Shown here piece after piece: positions 10,303 through 18,471 of a stretch of 64,000 nt of DNA (the stretch's first letter is position 1; every line of letters begins with the position of its first letter). The notes beneath the pieces were generated by a model. The model saw only the letters and a list, made by a program, of their open reading frames with translations. It was not told the origin of the DNA and did not search any database. The DNA comes from Cupriavidus taiwanensis (GTDB taxonomy: Bacteria > Pseudomonadota > Gammaproteobacteria > Burkholderiales > Burkholderiaceae), in the NCBI RefSeq assembly GCF_900250075.1, contig NZ_LT977070.1, positions 434,001 to 498,000 on the forward strand, given 5' to 3'. A program made the position numbers and the translations under genes.

Positions 10303-10727
10303 GCCCGGACCTGCGCCCCGGCCTGGCGTTCACCTGGCAATACACGGTGCCGCCCAAGGCCACGGTGCCGCGCCTGTATGACGATATCGCGGGGTGCGCC
10401 GAGATGCCCGACGTGCTGGCCACCGGCTACCTGGTCGGCATCATGGAGTGCGCCTGTCTGCAGATGCTGCGCGAGCACCTGGACTGGCCGCGCGAGCAGT
10501 CGCTCGGCACGCTGGTCAGTTTCTCGCACCTGGCGCCGACGCCGCCGGGCATGACGGTAACGGTCAGGGGCGAGCTGGTCGAGGTGGACGGGCGCCGCCT
10601 GCGCTTCCAGCTGAGCGCGTGGGACGGCGAGGACAAGATCTCCGAGGGCGTGCACGAGCGCCACCTCATCGACGCCGGCCGCTTCAACCAGAAGGTCGCG
10701 GCCAAGGCCGCGCGCGCGGCGGCCTGA
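10299..10727 (+). CDS. Thioesterase-family hot-dog protein
   Basis: About 142 residues starting in an ATGA overlap with the YbaK-type gene. The sequence resembles the fluoroacetyl-CoA thioesterase/4HBT-like group: an N-terminal strand TWQYTVPPKATVPRLYDD, a long helix with MECACLQMLREHL, then LGTLVSFSHLAPTPPGMTVTVRGELVEVDG and RLRFQLSAWDGEDKISEGVHERHLID. These proteins hydrolyse acyl-CoA thioesters in the cytosol. Given the neighbours a housekeeping role on short acyl-CoAs is plausible, but the substrate is unknown. Confidence 0.75.
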   Translation: MSPDLRPGLAFTWQYTVPPKATVPRLYDDIAGCAEMPDVLATGYLVGIMECACLQMLREHLDWPREQSLGTLVSFSHLAPTPPGMTVTVRGELVEVDGRRLRFQLSAWDGEDKISEGVHERHLIDAGRFNQKVAAKAARAAA

Positions 10728-11012
10728 GTGGCGAGCGCGCGCAACGCCATGGCTACGATGCCCCGCTCGCCCGGTGCGCTCGCCGCGGAATTGGCCAGGC
10801 AGGCCGACGCCGCGATGCAAGCCACCCCGGTGCCGTCGCCGTGCCGCAACGTCTGCCGCATGGACCCGTCGAGCGGCTATTGCGAGGGCTGCCTGCGCAC
10901 CATCGAAGAGATTGCCGGCTGGTCGTCGGCCGGCGACGAGGACAAGCGCCGCATCTGGGCGCAGCTGCCGCGGCGCGCCGCATGGCTGGCGGGCGAGGAG
11001 GCATCGTCGTGA
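10728..11012 (+). CDS. DUF1289-family small cysteine protein
   Basis: A small protein (94 residues from the GTG that directly abuts the previous stop; ATGs at 10749 and 10758 are alternatives). The C-terminal half has the DUF1289 pattern CRNVCRMDPSSGYCEGCLRT, four cysteines that look like a metal or Fe-S site, then an acidic segment and a Trp-containing helix. The function of the family is not established. It is translationally coupled to genes on both sides; its stop overlaps the next start (GTGA). Confidence 0.8.
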   Translation: MASARNAMATMPRSPGALAAELARQADAAMQATPVPSPCRNVCRMDPSSGYCEGCLRTIEEIAGWSSAGDEDKRRIWAQLPRRAAWLAGEEASS

Positions 11013-11938
11013 GCGAAAGCACCGTGCCGCGCTTGCCGGCCACCATGCGCGTGTTCGAGCGTGGCTGGCTGTCGGCCAACAACATCCTGTTTGCGGAAGG
11101 CGACGATACCGCGCTGGTCGACACCGGCTACGTCACCCACGCGCCGCAGACGGTGGCGCTGGTGGCCTCGGCGCTGCAGGGCCGGCCGCTGGCACGCGTG
11201 ATCAATACCCATCTGCACTCGGACCACTGCGGCGGCAATGCCGCGCTGCAGGCACGCTGGCAGCCGCGCACCGCGATCCCCGCGGCCGAGGCCGGGGCCG
11301 TGGCGGCGTGGGATACCGATGCGCTCAGCTACAAGGCCACCGGCCAGCAGTGCGACCGCTTTACCTTCGACAGCGTGCTCAACGACGGCGACACGCTGCG
11401 CCTGGGCGGCATCGACTGGCAGGTGGTGGCGGCCCCCGGCCATGACCCGCACGCGGTGATGCTGTTTGCGCCCGCCGAGCGCATCCTGATTTCTGGCGAT
11501 GCGCTGTGGCAGAACGGTTTCGGCGTGATCTTTCCGGAACTGGAGGGCGAGAGCGGCTTCGCCGAACAGGCGGCCGTGCTGGCGCGCATCGCGCAGCTCG
11601 ACGTGCGCGTGGTGATCCCCGGCCACGGCAGCGTGTTCACCGACGTCGCCGCGGCGGTCGAACGCGCGCAGGGACGCCTGGCGTACCTGAGCGCCGACCC
11701 GGCGCGCAATGCCGCGCATGCGGTCAAGGTGCTGGTGAAATTCAAGCTGCTGGAAGCGCAGCGGATGACGCTGGCGGCATTGGCCGCGTGGATGGAGGCG
11801 GCGCCGCTGATGGCCCACATGCGCGAGCGCTTTATGCCGGGGCAGCAGATGGCGGAGATCTGCGCGCAGACGGTGGGGGCGCTGGCGCGGGTGGGGGCGG
11901 CGCAGGTCGAGGGGGAGTGGGTGGTGAATCGGGATTGA
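11009..11938 (+). CDS. Metallo-beta-lactamase fold hydrolase
   Basis: A 309-residue MBL-fold protein starting at a GTG in a GTGA overlap with the DUF1289 gene. The metal-binding HxHxDH motif is in NTHLHSDHCGGN near residue 70, followed by the downstream ligands in APGHDPHAVML, ILISGDALWQNGFG and VVIPGHGSVF. The C-terminal third is helical. The motif set fits glyoxalase II-like or thioesterase-like hydrolases rather than true beta-lactamases. It is the last gene of the coupled run from 9790 and faces a TonB receptor gene across a palindrome. Confidence 0.82.
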   Translation: MSESTVPRLPATMRVFERGWLSANNILFAEGDDTALVDTGYVTHAPQTVALVASALQGRPLARVINTHLHSDHCGGNAALQARWQPRTAIPAAEAGAVAAWDTDALSYKATGQQCDRFTFDSVLNDGDTLRLGGIDWQVVAAPGHDPHAVMLFAPAERILISGDALWQNGFGVIFPELEGESGFAEQAAVLARIAQLDVRVVIPGHGSVFTDVAAAVERAQGRLAYLSADPARNAAHAVKVLVKFKLLEAQRMTLAALAAWMEAAPLMAHMRERFMPGQQMAEICAQTVGALARVGAAQVEGEWVVNRD

Positions 11939-11990
11939 TTGCCCGCCGATGCCGCGCTTCATGGCGAGGGATCCGTCGCTCCTGCTGGTT

Positions 11991-12022
11991 TGCTCCCTCT
12001 CCCGCGCGCGGGAGAGGGAGCA
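11991..12022. repeat. Perfect 32-bp palindrome between converging genes
   Basis: The left half is TGCTCCCTCTCCCGCG and the right half its exact complement. It lies between the ends of two converging genes (11938 and 12057). From general knowledge, CCCTCTCCCGC/GCGGGAGAGGG palindromes are dispersed in many betaproteobacterial genomes; here it probably acts as a bidirectional terminator or mRNA-stabilising hairpin. No U-tract follows on either side. Confidence 0.75.
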
Positions 12023-12056
12023 CACAAGCGGGATGCGTGGCCTCGCGGCAGGCCGG

Positions 12057-14252
12057 TCAGAACGACGTCCTGAACCCCACCTTCACACTCCTGCCCGCCA
12101 GCGGCGCGATATCCCGCAGGATCGATGCCGAGTTGCGCGCGTCCTGGTTGGTCAGGTTGTCGCCGCGCAGGTACACCAGCGTTTGCGTGCCCGCCACCTT
12201 GAACTTGTAGGTCAGCGCCAGGCTCAGCAGCGTGTAGGCATCGGTAGGCGTGTCGTTGGACGGCACGCGCGTCTGCTTGGCCGCGTAGGTGACATCGACG
12301 CGCGCGCCCCAGGGCCCGGCGCCATACACCAGCGCGCCGCCCAGGCGCAGCGGCGCCAGCCGCGGCAGTGGTTCGCCGGTGTCGCGGTTTTCGCCGCGCA
12401 CGTAGTCGGCGCGTGCCTCGAAGTCCAGCGTGTCGCTGCTGGTCAGCATCTTCTGCAGCAGGCGCGTCTTGCCTTCGGCCTCGAAGCCGTACAGCGTCGC
12501 CGGCACGCCCAGGTACTGGAATTCGGGCAGCGCATCCGGGCTGCCGACCGCGACCACGTCGCCGGCCTCGTCGCGTGCGCGGCCGGTGGCGCTGAGCGCG
12601 AGGTAGTTGGCAAAGCGGCTGTAGTAGCCCGACACGCCGGCGCTGTGCGCGCCTGACTTGAAGCGCACGCCCAGGTCGATCGAGGTCGCGCGCTCCTTGT
12701 TGGCGTTGGGGTTGCCCACTTCCCAGGCGCCGGTGGCGACATGGGGGCCGTTGGCGTACAGCTCGTAGAAGGTCGGCGCGCGTTCCGTGTAGGACAGGTT
12801 GCTGGTCAGCGACCACGCCGGGTTCATCTTGTACAGCAGGCCGGCCGAGGCGCTGGTGGCGTTGAAGCTGCGGCTGGCGTCGGCGAAGCGGTCGTTGCCG
12901 TTGGCGCTGGCCTTGACGCTGCTGTGGTCGAGCCGGCCGCCGAAGTTCAGCTTCAGGTCGCCGCCGGCGGTCAGGGGCAGTTCCTCGAATACGAACAGCG
13001 CGGCATTGTCGGTGTTGGTGCTGGGCACGAAGGCCTCCTCGCCCAGCGCCGAGAAGTTGGTGTGGCCAAACTGCGTGCCGACCACGCCGGTCAGGTTGCC
13101 GATCTTGGCGTGCCGGGCCTCGAAGCGCGCATCCCAGCCGCGGTTCTTGAAGATCGTGCCGGTTTCGCCGTCCTCGATTTCGCGGTGCTCGTAGTCGGTG
13201 AAGCTGACCTTGCCCTTGACCGACTCGAGCCAGCCGCCGGTGTTGCCGGCCAGGTTGCGCGCCTCGCCTTCCAGCGCGAAGCGGTCCTGCTTCATCTTCA
13301 GCCGCACCGCGTCCTCGGCGGGCGTGCCGTAGTCGTTGCGGTAGGCGCTGTAGTTGGCGCCGAGGAAGCCATCGGCCCAGGTGTAGGAACCGCCCAGCGA
13401 GCCGCCCTGCTGGTCGGCGCTGGTATTGGGCAGGCGCCCGTAGGGCTCGGCCTCGCCTTCGGGCAGCGGCTCGGCGTTGCGCAGGCGGTCGCTGCGCGCG
13501 TAGCCGGGGATGCGCAGGTCGCTGGTCTTGCGCGCGAAGGCGTCGGCGTGGACGGCAAACTTGCCGTTGCCTGCCTCGATCAACGCGCTGGCGTTGCGGG
13601 CCTGGTCGCCGCCGGCGGTGGCGCTGGCATCGACCGCGCCACCTACGCCTTCGATCGGCTCCTTGGGGATGCGGTTGTCGATCACGTTGACCACGCCGCC
13701 GATGGCATTGCCGCCGTACATCAGCGCCGCCGGGCCGCGCACGACTTCGATGCGCTCGGCCACCAGCGGATCCACCGGCACGGCGTGGTCGTAAGACAGC
13801 GTGGACGCGTCGACCGTGGTGCCGCCGTTCTGCAGCACCTTGATGCGGTCGCCGTCGAGCCCGCGGATCACCGGCCGGCTGGCGTTGGGGCCGAAGTAGG
13901 TGGACGATACCCCGGGCAGCTTGTCGAGGGTCTCGCCCAGCGTGCTGGCCTGGCGCACCGCCAGCGCGTCGCCGCCCAGTGTGGAGACCGGCGCCACCAT
14001 GTCGTTCAGGTCGCTGCCCAGCGGGTTGGCGGTGACCACGACTTCGCGCAGCGTGGCCCCGGCCGGGGTGGCTGGAGCGGCGGCGGGAGCGGCATCGGCG
14101 GCCGGCGCCGCGGCGGTTTGCGCGAGCGCGGCGGGCGCTGCGAAAGCGGCGGCCAGCGTGGCGGTCAGGGAGGCGGCAAGCGCCGCCAGCGGGGTCAGGC
14201 GCGGGGCGGCAGGCTGGGTGTAACGGCGGGCGGTGTAACGGTTCTTCGACAT
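12057..14252 (-). CDS. znuD: TonB-dependent outer-membrane receptor, ZnuD-like
   Basis: A 731-residue outer-membrane receptor. A signal peptide of about 45 residues ends near ALAQ. An Ala/Pro-rich linker leads to a TonB-box-like LREVVVTANPLGSDLND. The plug domain follows (LDKLPGVSSTYFGPNASRPVIRGLDGDRIKVLQNG, then ERIEVVRGPAALMYGGNAIGGVVNVID). The rest is a beta-barrel ending in an aromatic C-terminus (GFRTSF). The plug resembles the ZnuD group that imports zinc or heme; I saw no His-rich extracellular loop. Position supports zinc: it lies 159 bases after a COG0523 GTPase/small-protein pair with a Zur-like box. The symbol is by analogy. Confidence 0.75.
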   Translation of the reverse strand: MSKNRYTARRYTQPAAPRLTPLAALAASLTATLAAAFAAPAALAQTAAAPAADAAPAAAPATPAGATLREVVVTANPLGSDLNDMVAPVSTLGGDALAVRQASTLGETLDKLPGVSSTYFGPNASRPVIRGLDGDRIKVLQNGGTTVDASTLSYDHAVPVDPLVAERIEVVRGPAALMYGGNAIGGVVNVIDNRIPKEPIEGVGGAVDASATAGGDQARNASALIEAGNGKFAVHADAFARKTSDLRIPGYARSDRLRNAEPLPEGEAEPYGRLPNTSADQQGGSLGGSYTWADGFLGANYSAYRNDYGTPAEDAVRLKMKQDRFALEGEARNLAGNTGGWLESVKGKVSFTDYEHREIEDGETGTIFKNRGWDARFEARHAKIGNLTGVVGTQFGHTNFSALGEEAFVPSTNTDNAALFVFEELPLTAGGDLKLNFGGRLDHSSVKASANGNDRFADASRSFNATSASAGLLYKMNPAWSLTSNLSYTERAPTFYELYANGPHVATGAWEVGNPNANKERATSIDLGVRFKSGAHSAGVSGYYSRFANYLALSATGRARDEAGDVVAVGSPDALPEFQYLGVPATLYGFEAEGKTRLLQKMLTSSDTLDFEARADYVRGENRDTGEPLPRLAPLRLGGALVYGAGPWGARVDVTYAAKQTRVPSNDTPTDAYTLLSLALTYKFKVAGTQTLVYLRGDNLTNQDARNSASILRDIAPLAGRSVKVGFRTSF

Positions 14253-14411
14253 GGCGCGCGGAGCAATGCAGTGGCGATCGGCCCGGCTGGCACGGCGGCG
14301 TCCGGCCAGGCACGGCGCGCCCGCGAGGGGCGTGGCGGCGCGGCCGGAAGGGCGCGTGTTCAGCTCGGAATGCGTAAGACGGCGGGTGCGCGGCGCTGGC
14401 CGCGTCCCGGA

Positions 14412-14813
14412 TCAGGCGAGGGCGATGGCCGGCGCCGGCGGCGCGCGCGACTGGAACGGATGAGAAGAGGGCAGGTCGGGCCAGCGCCAGGCCAGGCTGG
14501 CCGGCTTGACCGGCTTGCCGAAGGCAAGCTGCAACGGCGGCAGCTTGCCGCAATGCGTGTCGGCGACGGTGGCGCCATCGAACAGCACGCACGAGTGCCC
14601 GCTGAAGGCCTGCGCCAGCGGGTGCGGGTCAGTGTCGGACGCGGCGGTGGTGTCGGCAACCGCCGGGGCGCCAGCCGGTGCCAGCAGGCCGCCGTGGACG
14701 ATACGGTGGGTCAGTCCGGCATGCTGGGCCAGCAGCAGGCACAGCGCCAGCCACAGCGCGGACCAGAGGCCCGGGCCGTGCGCGCGCAGGCGGGCGAACC
14801 AGTCAGTGCGCAT
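14412..14813 (-). CDS. Small membrane-anchored protein (DUF2946-like?)
   Basis: A 133-residue protein whose start overlaps the end of the upstream cobW-type gene by 11 bases, so the two are coupled. An N-terminal hydrophobic segment (LWSALWLALCLLLAQHAG) is a signal anchor or signal peptide. The rest holds His and Cys residues (HRIVHGG, SGHSCVLFDGATVADTHC). This His/Cys layout recalls DUF2946 proteins found beside metal receptors, but that match is by eye. A role in zinc handling in the periplasm is inferred from its place between cobW and the ZnuD-like receptor. Confidence 0.65.
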   Translation of the reverse strand: MRTDWFARLRAHGPGLWSALWLALCLLLAQHAGLTHRIVHGGLLAPAGAPAVADTTAASDTDPHPLAQAFSGHSCVLFDGATVADTHCGKLPPLQLAFGKPVKPASLAWRWPDLPSSHPFQSRAPPAPAIALA

Positions 14814-16086
14814 GGGGATGGCGGCCCGGATGGCCGTGATCGTCGGCGGGATCGCCGCAGCCGCAGTCGTCGCCATGGCTGTGATCGTGGCCGTGATCGT
14901 GATCGTCGTCGAAATCATCGACCCAGGCCGGGAACGGGTCCGGATACGCGGCCCAGGCCTCCACCCCGGCGGCGATCTCGGCATCGCTCAGCAGGCAGGC
15001 GTCGAGACGGGCCTGGAGCGCGGCATGGTCCAGGTCCAGGCCGATCAGCACCAGTTCCTGGCGGCGGTCGCCGAATGGCGCCGGGGCGCCGCCGTCATGC
15101 ATGTCGGCTTCGACTTCCGCGCGCTCGGCGGCGTCGGCCGGCCATTCGGCCGGGTCCAGCGCCGCCCACCAGGCGCCGGCGCCGCCATGGCGGCAGACGC
15201 CGCCGGACTGGTTCCAGTCGCCCGCGGTCTCCATGCGGCTCGCCAGCCAGAACAGGCCTTTGGAGCGCAGCACGCTGCCGTGCTCGCGCAGCCATTCGGT
15301 ATGGATCAGGTTGGCGAAGCGTTGCGGGTGGAACGGGCGGCGGCGGCGGTAGACCAGCGTGGAGACGCCGCTGGCGGCGTCCGCCGCGGGCGCCTCGCCA
15401 CGCAGCGCGGCGAGCCAGCCGGCGCCATCGGCGGCGGCTTCGAAATCAAAGCGGCCGGTGCCCTGCACGCGTCCGGGCGGCACCTTGCCGAAGCTGGCCT
15501 CGACGATGTCGGCGCGCGGGTTCAGCGCCTGCAGTGCTGCGCGCAGCCGCGCCAGCTCGGCGGCGCCGACGAGGTCGGCCTTGTTCAGCACGATCACGTC
15601 GCAGCCTTCGATCTGCGCCACCAGCACTTCGGCCACGGTGCGGTCGTCGTCCTGGTCGTGCGCCAGGCCACGGTCGGCGAGGAACTCGGCTTCGTTGAGG
15701 TCGCGCAGCACGGTGGCGGCATCGACCACGGTCACCAGCGTATCGGGCTGCACGGCCGCGTCGGGCCCCGCGCCATGCTCGGCCTCGAACAGGAAGCCTT
15801 CGGCGATCGCCAGCGGCTCGTCCAGGCCGTCGGCCTCGACCAGCAGCGCGTCGAAACGGCCCGTGGCGGCCAGCCTTGCGGCTTCGGCGAGCAGCGGCTC
15901 GCCCCACGGCAGCAGCGTGGCCTCGCAACCGGGCGGCACGGGCGCCAGTGCTTGCCCGTCCTGCGCGCCGCAGACCAGCACGCCGACACGCCCGCCGGCG
16001 CCATGCGCGAGCAGGTGGTTCAGCAGCGAGGTCTTGCCGGCGCCGGCAAAACCGGACAGCACGGTGACGGGCAGGCGATCAGCCAT
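14803..16086 (-). CDS. COG0523/CobW-family GTPase lacking the CxCC motif
   Basis: A G3E-family GTPase of 427 residues, presumably a metallochaperone or metal-insertion factor. It shows Walker A GFAGAGKTS near residues 12-20, a Walker B-like LLVEADGLDEP, and the guanine motif NKAD near 190. The C-terminal domain is followed by a His/Asp/Cys tail (DDDHDHGHDHSHGDDCGCG and more His). The usual GCICC motif is replaced by PPGCEATL, so only one cysteine of the metal site remains. The ATG at 16086 begins the conserved MADRLPVTVLSG; the 55 in-frame codons upstream lack similarity and run through the promoter. A Zur-like box lies 55-75 bases upstream. Confidence 0.85.
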   Translation of the reverse strand: MADRLPVTVLSGFAGAGKTSLLNHLLAHGAGGRVGVLVCGAQDGQALAPVPPGCEATLLPWGEPLLAEAARLAATGRFDALLVEADGLDEPLAIAEGFLFEAEHGAGPDAAVQPDTLVTVVDAATVLRDLNEAEFLADRGLAHDQDDDRTVAEVLVAQIEGCDVIVLNKADLVGAAELARLRAALQALNPRADIVEASFGKVPPGRVQGTGRFDFEAAADGAGWLAALRGEAPAADAASGVSTLVYRRRRPFHPQRFANLIHTEWLREHGSVLRSKGLFWLASRMETAGDWNQSGGVCRHGGAGAWWAALDPAEWPADAAERAEVEADMHDGGAPAPFGDRRQELVLIGLDLDHAALQARLDACLLSDAEIAAGVEAWAAYPDPFPAWVDDFDDDHDHGHDHSHGDDCGCGDPADDHGHPGRHPHAH

Positions 16087-16140
16087 GGCAGCAGCAGGGA
16101 ATGTGGAGGAGGCAACGCAGCGCGCAAAGGTCGCGGGCGC

Positions 16141-16160
16141 GTTGTTGCAACAAGGTTGCG
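16141..16160 (-). promoter_or_regulatory. Candidate Zur operator of the second cobW gene
   Basis: On the plus strand this reads GTTGTTGCAACAAGGTTGCG, containing the inverted repeat GCAAC-AAG-GTTGC. It shares 16 of 20 positions with a box in front of zur (19019-19038). On the minus strand it lies directly downstream of a possible -10 (TAAATT, about 16161-16166), where a repressor would block initiation. Zur as the binder is inferred from the shared box and gene content. Confidence 0.6.
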
Positions 16161-16249
16161 AATTTACCAGAAAGGCCGCGGCGGCAACAGCCGGATGATT
16201 CTCAATGTCAGGCCGTGGTCCTGGCGCGACAAGGGCTGGTGCGCGGCCC

Positions 16250-16280
16250 AAAAAACAAACGGCCCGGATACCCGGGCCGT
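16250..16280 (-). terminator. Intrinsic terminator of dksA
   Basis: On the minus strand the stem ACGGCCCGG/CCGGGCCGT with a four-base loop is followed by GTTTGTTTTTT. It stands about 40 bases after the dksA stop and separates dksA from the cobW promoter. Confidence 0.88.
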
Positions 16281-16321
16281 CATGTTGCGCAGGCTGCGCC
16301 GGCTGGCCGGCGCGCCGTGCT

Positions 16322-17008
16322 TCAGTCGCCGAACAGCTTCTGGCGCAGTTCGCGGCGTTGCTGCGCTTCCAGCGACAGCGTCGCGGTGGGGCGCGCCAGC
16401 AGGCGCGGCACGCCGATCGGCTCGCCGGTTTCTTCGCACCAGCCGTAGTCGCCGGACTCGATGCGCTGCAGCGACTGTTCGACCTTCTTCAGCAGCTTGC
16501 GCTCGCGGTCGCGCGTGCGCAGTTCCAGCGCGTGTTCTTCCTCGATGGTGGCGCGGTCGGCCGGGTCCGGCACGATCACGGTTTCGCGCAGGTGCTCCGT
16601 GGTCTGGTCAGCGTTCTTCAGGATTTCGTCGCGCAGCTGTTCAAGGCGGTGCTTGAAGAAGGCGAGCTGCGCTTCGTTCATGTAATCCTTGTCGCTCATC
16701 TTCAGGATTTCAGCTTCAGTCAGAAGTTTGTTGCTGCTCATGGTTGCTGCTGATTCTCTTGTTGATGCGGCCGGCGGCGTCTCAGTCCGCGCGGGTGCGC
16801 TGTCCGCGCGCTTGCGCGCCACGGTTGTTTCACTCTGGCTGGCTGCAGTCTTGCTGCTTCGCGGGCCTCCCTTCCTTGCGCCCGCTTCGGCGTTCGCCGT
16901 ACTGCCGCGGGGAGCGGGCGCGGCCTTCACAGGCTGCGCCTTGAGCGTCTCTGCCGCTGCACTACCAGTCTTGCTGCGGCTTTCTTTGGTCTTCGTTGCG
17001 GCTGTCAT
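16322..17008 (-). CDS. dksA: DksA-type RNA polymerase-binding transcription factor
   Basis: DksA binds the secondary channel of RNA polymerase and acts with ppGpp. The C-terminal 139 residues (from an internal ATG at 16741) form the DksA core: the coiled coil with DPADRATIEEEHALELRTRDRERKLLKK, whose tip has the DxxDxA motif, then the zinc-finger region. That region reads YGWCEETGEP...LARPTATLSLEAQ, with a single Cys (about C191) instead of four, so it cannot hold zinc the classical way. The 89-residue N-terminal extension is Ala/Lys/Ser-rich and probably disordered. I kept the long form because GAGAGGTG precedes the ATG at 17008 and no ribosome site precedes 16741. It sits between two zinc-linked cobW genes. 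Confidence 0.9.
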   Translation of the reverse strand: MTAATKTKESRSKTGSAAAETLKAQPVKAAPAPRGSTANAEAGARKGGPRSSKTAASQSETTVARKRADSAPARTETPPAASTRESAATMSSNKLLTEAEILKMSDKDYMNEAQLAFFKHRLEQLRDEILKNADQTTEHLRETVIVPDPADRATIEEEHALELRTRDRERKLLKKVEQSLQRIESGDYGWCEETGEPIGVPRLLARPTATLSLEAQQRRELRQKLFGD

Positions 17009-17351
17009 GGGGACACCTCTCTCTCGCGTCAGTCAGTGACGGCGCGCGTCGGGGTACCCCAAGCGGAACAGGCGGTCTCCGCACGAAGCACTGCGACCGC
17101 ACCTGCTGGCGGCCTGCCTCATGCTGACGACAACCGCCGCCCTGCAAGTCCACCGGCAAGCGGTGGACCGGACACCGGCGGCGGGAAAAAGGTGCGCCAC
17201 CGGTATCAAATCCGGCCTATTGTACTTGAACAAATTTTTCGGAGATATGGGGAAAACCGGCTGGCGCTTCGGTATTTCCCCGGTACCCCGAACGGGGGGC
17301 AGCCGCGCGGCGGTGTCGGAAGGGATGCCGCCCATGGGACGGCAGGCGCAC
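17009..17351. other. Intergenic leader region of dksA
   Basis: This 343-base gap has no gene. On the minus strand TACAAT at 17224-17219 is a reasonable -10 for dksA and would give a leader of about 200 bases. A hairpin GTCCACCG-GCAAG-CGGTGGAC (17148-17168) lies in that leader. The A/T-rich patch around 17221-17245 stands out from the GC-rich surroundings. The -35 is not clear. Confidence 0.45.
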
Positions 17352-18443
17352 TCAGGCCAGGCAGTTCTCCAGGCCTTTGAGGATGGCGTCGCGGGGCAGG
17401 TCCACGCCGATGAACACCATGCGCGTGCCCGGGGTTTCGTCTTCCCACTTGGCACCGATGTCGCTGCCCATCAGCTGGTGAACGCCCTGGAACACCACTT
17501 TGCGGTCCACCCCCTCCATATATAGTACGCCCTTGTAGCGCAACAGTTTTTCCCCGTAAACCGCGAGGATTCCGGACAGGAATTCTTCCAGCTTGCCGTA
17601 GTGGAACGGCTTGTCGCTGCGGAACACGAACGACGCGATGCGGTCGGTGTGATGATGGTGGTGATGGTGGTCGTGCGCATGGCCGTGGGCGTGCCCATGG
17701 TCGTGGCCGTGATCATGGCCGCAGTCGGCGCCGCAATGCTCGCCGTGTTCGTGGTCATGGTCGTGGTCGTGATCGTGTTCCTCGGCGCGCAGGAATTCGG
17801 GGTCGATCTCGAGCTTGGCGTTCAGGTTGAAGCCGCGCAGGTCGAAGATGGTGTCGATCGGGGCCTCGCCGAAATTAACCAGGCGGATCGGCGCGCGCGG
17901 GTTCATATGCAGCAGGCGGTGGCGCAGCTCGGCCACGTCGCCTTCGCTGACCAGGTCGGACTTGGTGATGAAGATGGCATCGGCAAAGCCGACCTGGCGC
18001 TGCGCCTCTTCCTGCTGGTCCAGCTGCAGGTGGGCATGCTTGGCGTCGACCAGCGTGATCACTGCGTCTAGCAGGTAGCGCGAGGCGATTTCCTCGTCCA
18101 TGAAAAAGGTCTGCGCCACCGGGCCCGGGTTGGCCACGCCGGTGGTCTCGATCACCACGCGGTCGAAGTCGATCTCGCCGGCGTCGCGGCGCGTCAGCAG
18201 CGTCGACAGCGCCTGCACCAGGTCACCGCGGATGGTGCAGCAGATGCAGCCGTTGCTCATCTGCACGATCTGCTCGCGGCCATCCTGTACCAGGATCTCG
18301 TTGTCGATGTTCTCTTCGCCGAACTCGTTCTCGATCACGGCGATCTTCATGCCGTGCTGCTCGTTCAGGATGCGCTTGAGCAGGGTGGTCTTGCCGCTGC
18401 CGAGGAAGCCGGTCAGGATCGTGACCGGAATCAGTTTGGACAT
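17352..18443 (-). CDS. COG0523/CobW-family zinc metallochaperone GTPase
   Basis: A 363-residue G3E GTPase. Walker A is GFLGSGKTT (residues 12-20), the metal motif GCICC is near 63-67, the ExxG region is VIETTGVANPGP, and the guanine-recognition motif appears as TKSD. A long His-rich stretch near residues 220-260 (HDHDHDHEHGEHCGADCGHD and on to a run of seven His) can bind several metal ions. The C-terminal CobW_C domain ends the protein. It starts 28 bases after zur on the same strand, so it is probably co-transcribed and made under zinc limitation. Family members deliver zinc to client proteins; no client is evident from the sequence. Confidence 0.9.
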   Translation of the reverse strand: MSKLIPVTILTGFLGSGKTTLLKRILNEQHGMKIAVIENEFGEENIDNEILVQDGREQIVQMSNGCICCTIRGDLVQALSTLLTRRDAGEIDFDRVVIETTGVANPGPVAQTFFMDEEIASRYLLDAVITLVDAKHAHLQLDQQEEAQRQVGFADAIFITKSDLVSEGDVAELRHRLLHMNPRAPIRLVNFGEAPIDTIFDLRGFNLNAKLEIDPEFLRAEEHDHDHDHDHEHGEHCGADCGHDHGHDHGHAHGHAHDHHHHHHHTDRIASFVFRSDKPFHYGKLEEFLSGILAVYGEKLLRYKGVLYMEGVDRKVVFQGVHQLMGSDIGAKWEDETPGTRMVFIGVDLPRDAILKGLENCLA

Positions 18444-18471
18444 TGTTGGTTCTCCGGGAAATGAGTGCCGG

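Noticed and set aside
12741..15698. A 985-codon plus-strand frame opposite the TonB receptor and cobW genes
   Set aside because: It is antisense to genes with unmistakable motifs, has no ribosome site and its composition is repetitive Gly/Arg/Val.
17217..17234. TTGT-ACTTGA-ACAA palindrome as a third Zur box
   Set aside because: It does not share the GTTGTTGCAA-N4-GTTGCG pattern. It more likely belongs to the dksA promoter.
17640..17785. Short tandem-like GTG/ATG repeats, possible microsatellite
   Set aside because: These are codons of the metal-binding His run of a COG0523 GTPase; no function at DNA level is needed to explain them.
17601..18071. A Val/Met-rich plus-strand frame that looks like a membrane protein
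   Set aside because: It is the complement of the His-rich stretch of the cobW gene; CAT/CAC repeats read as ATG/GTG on the other strand.
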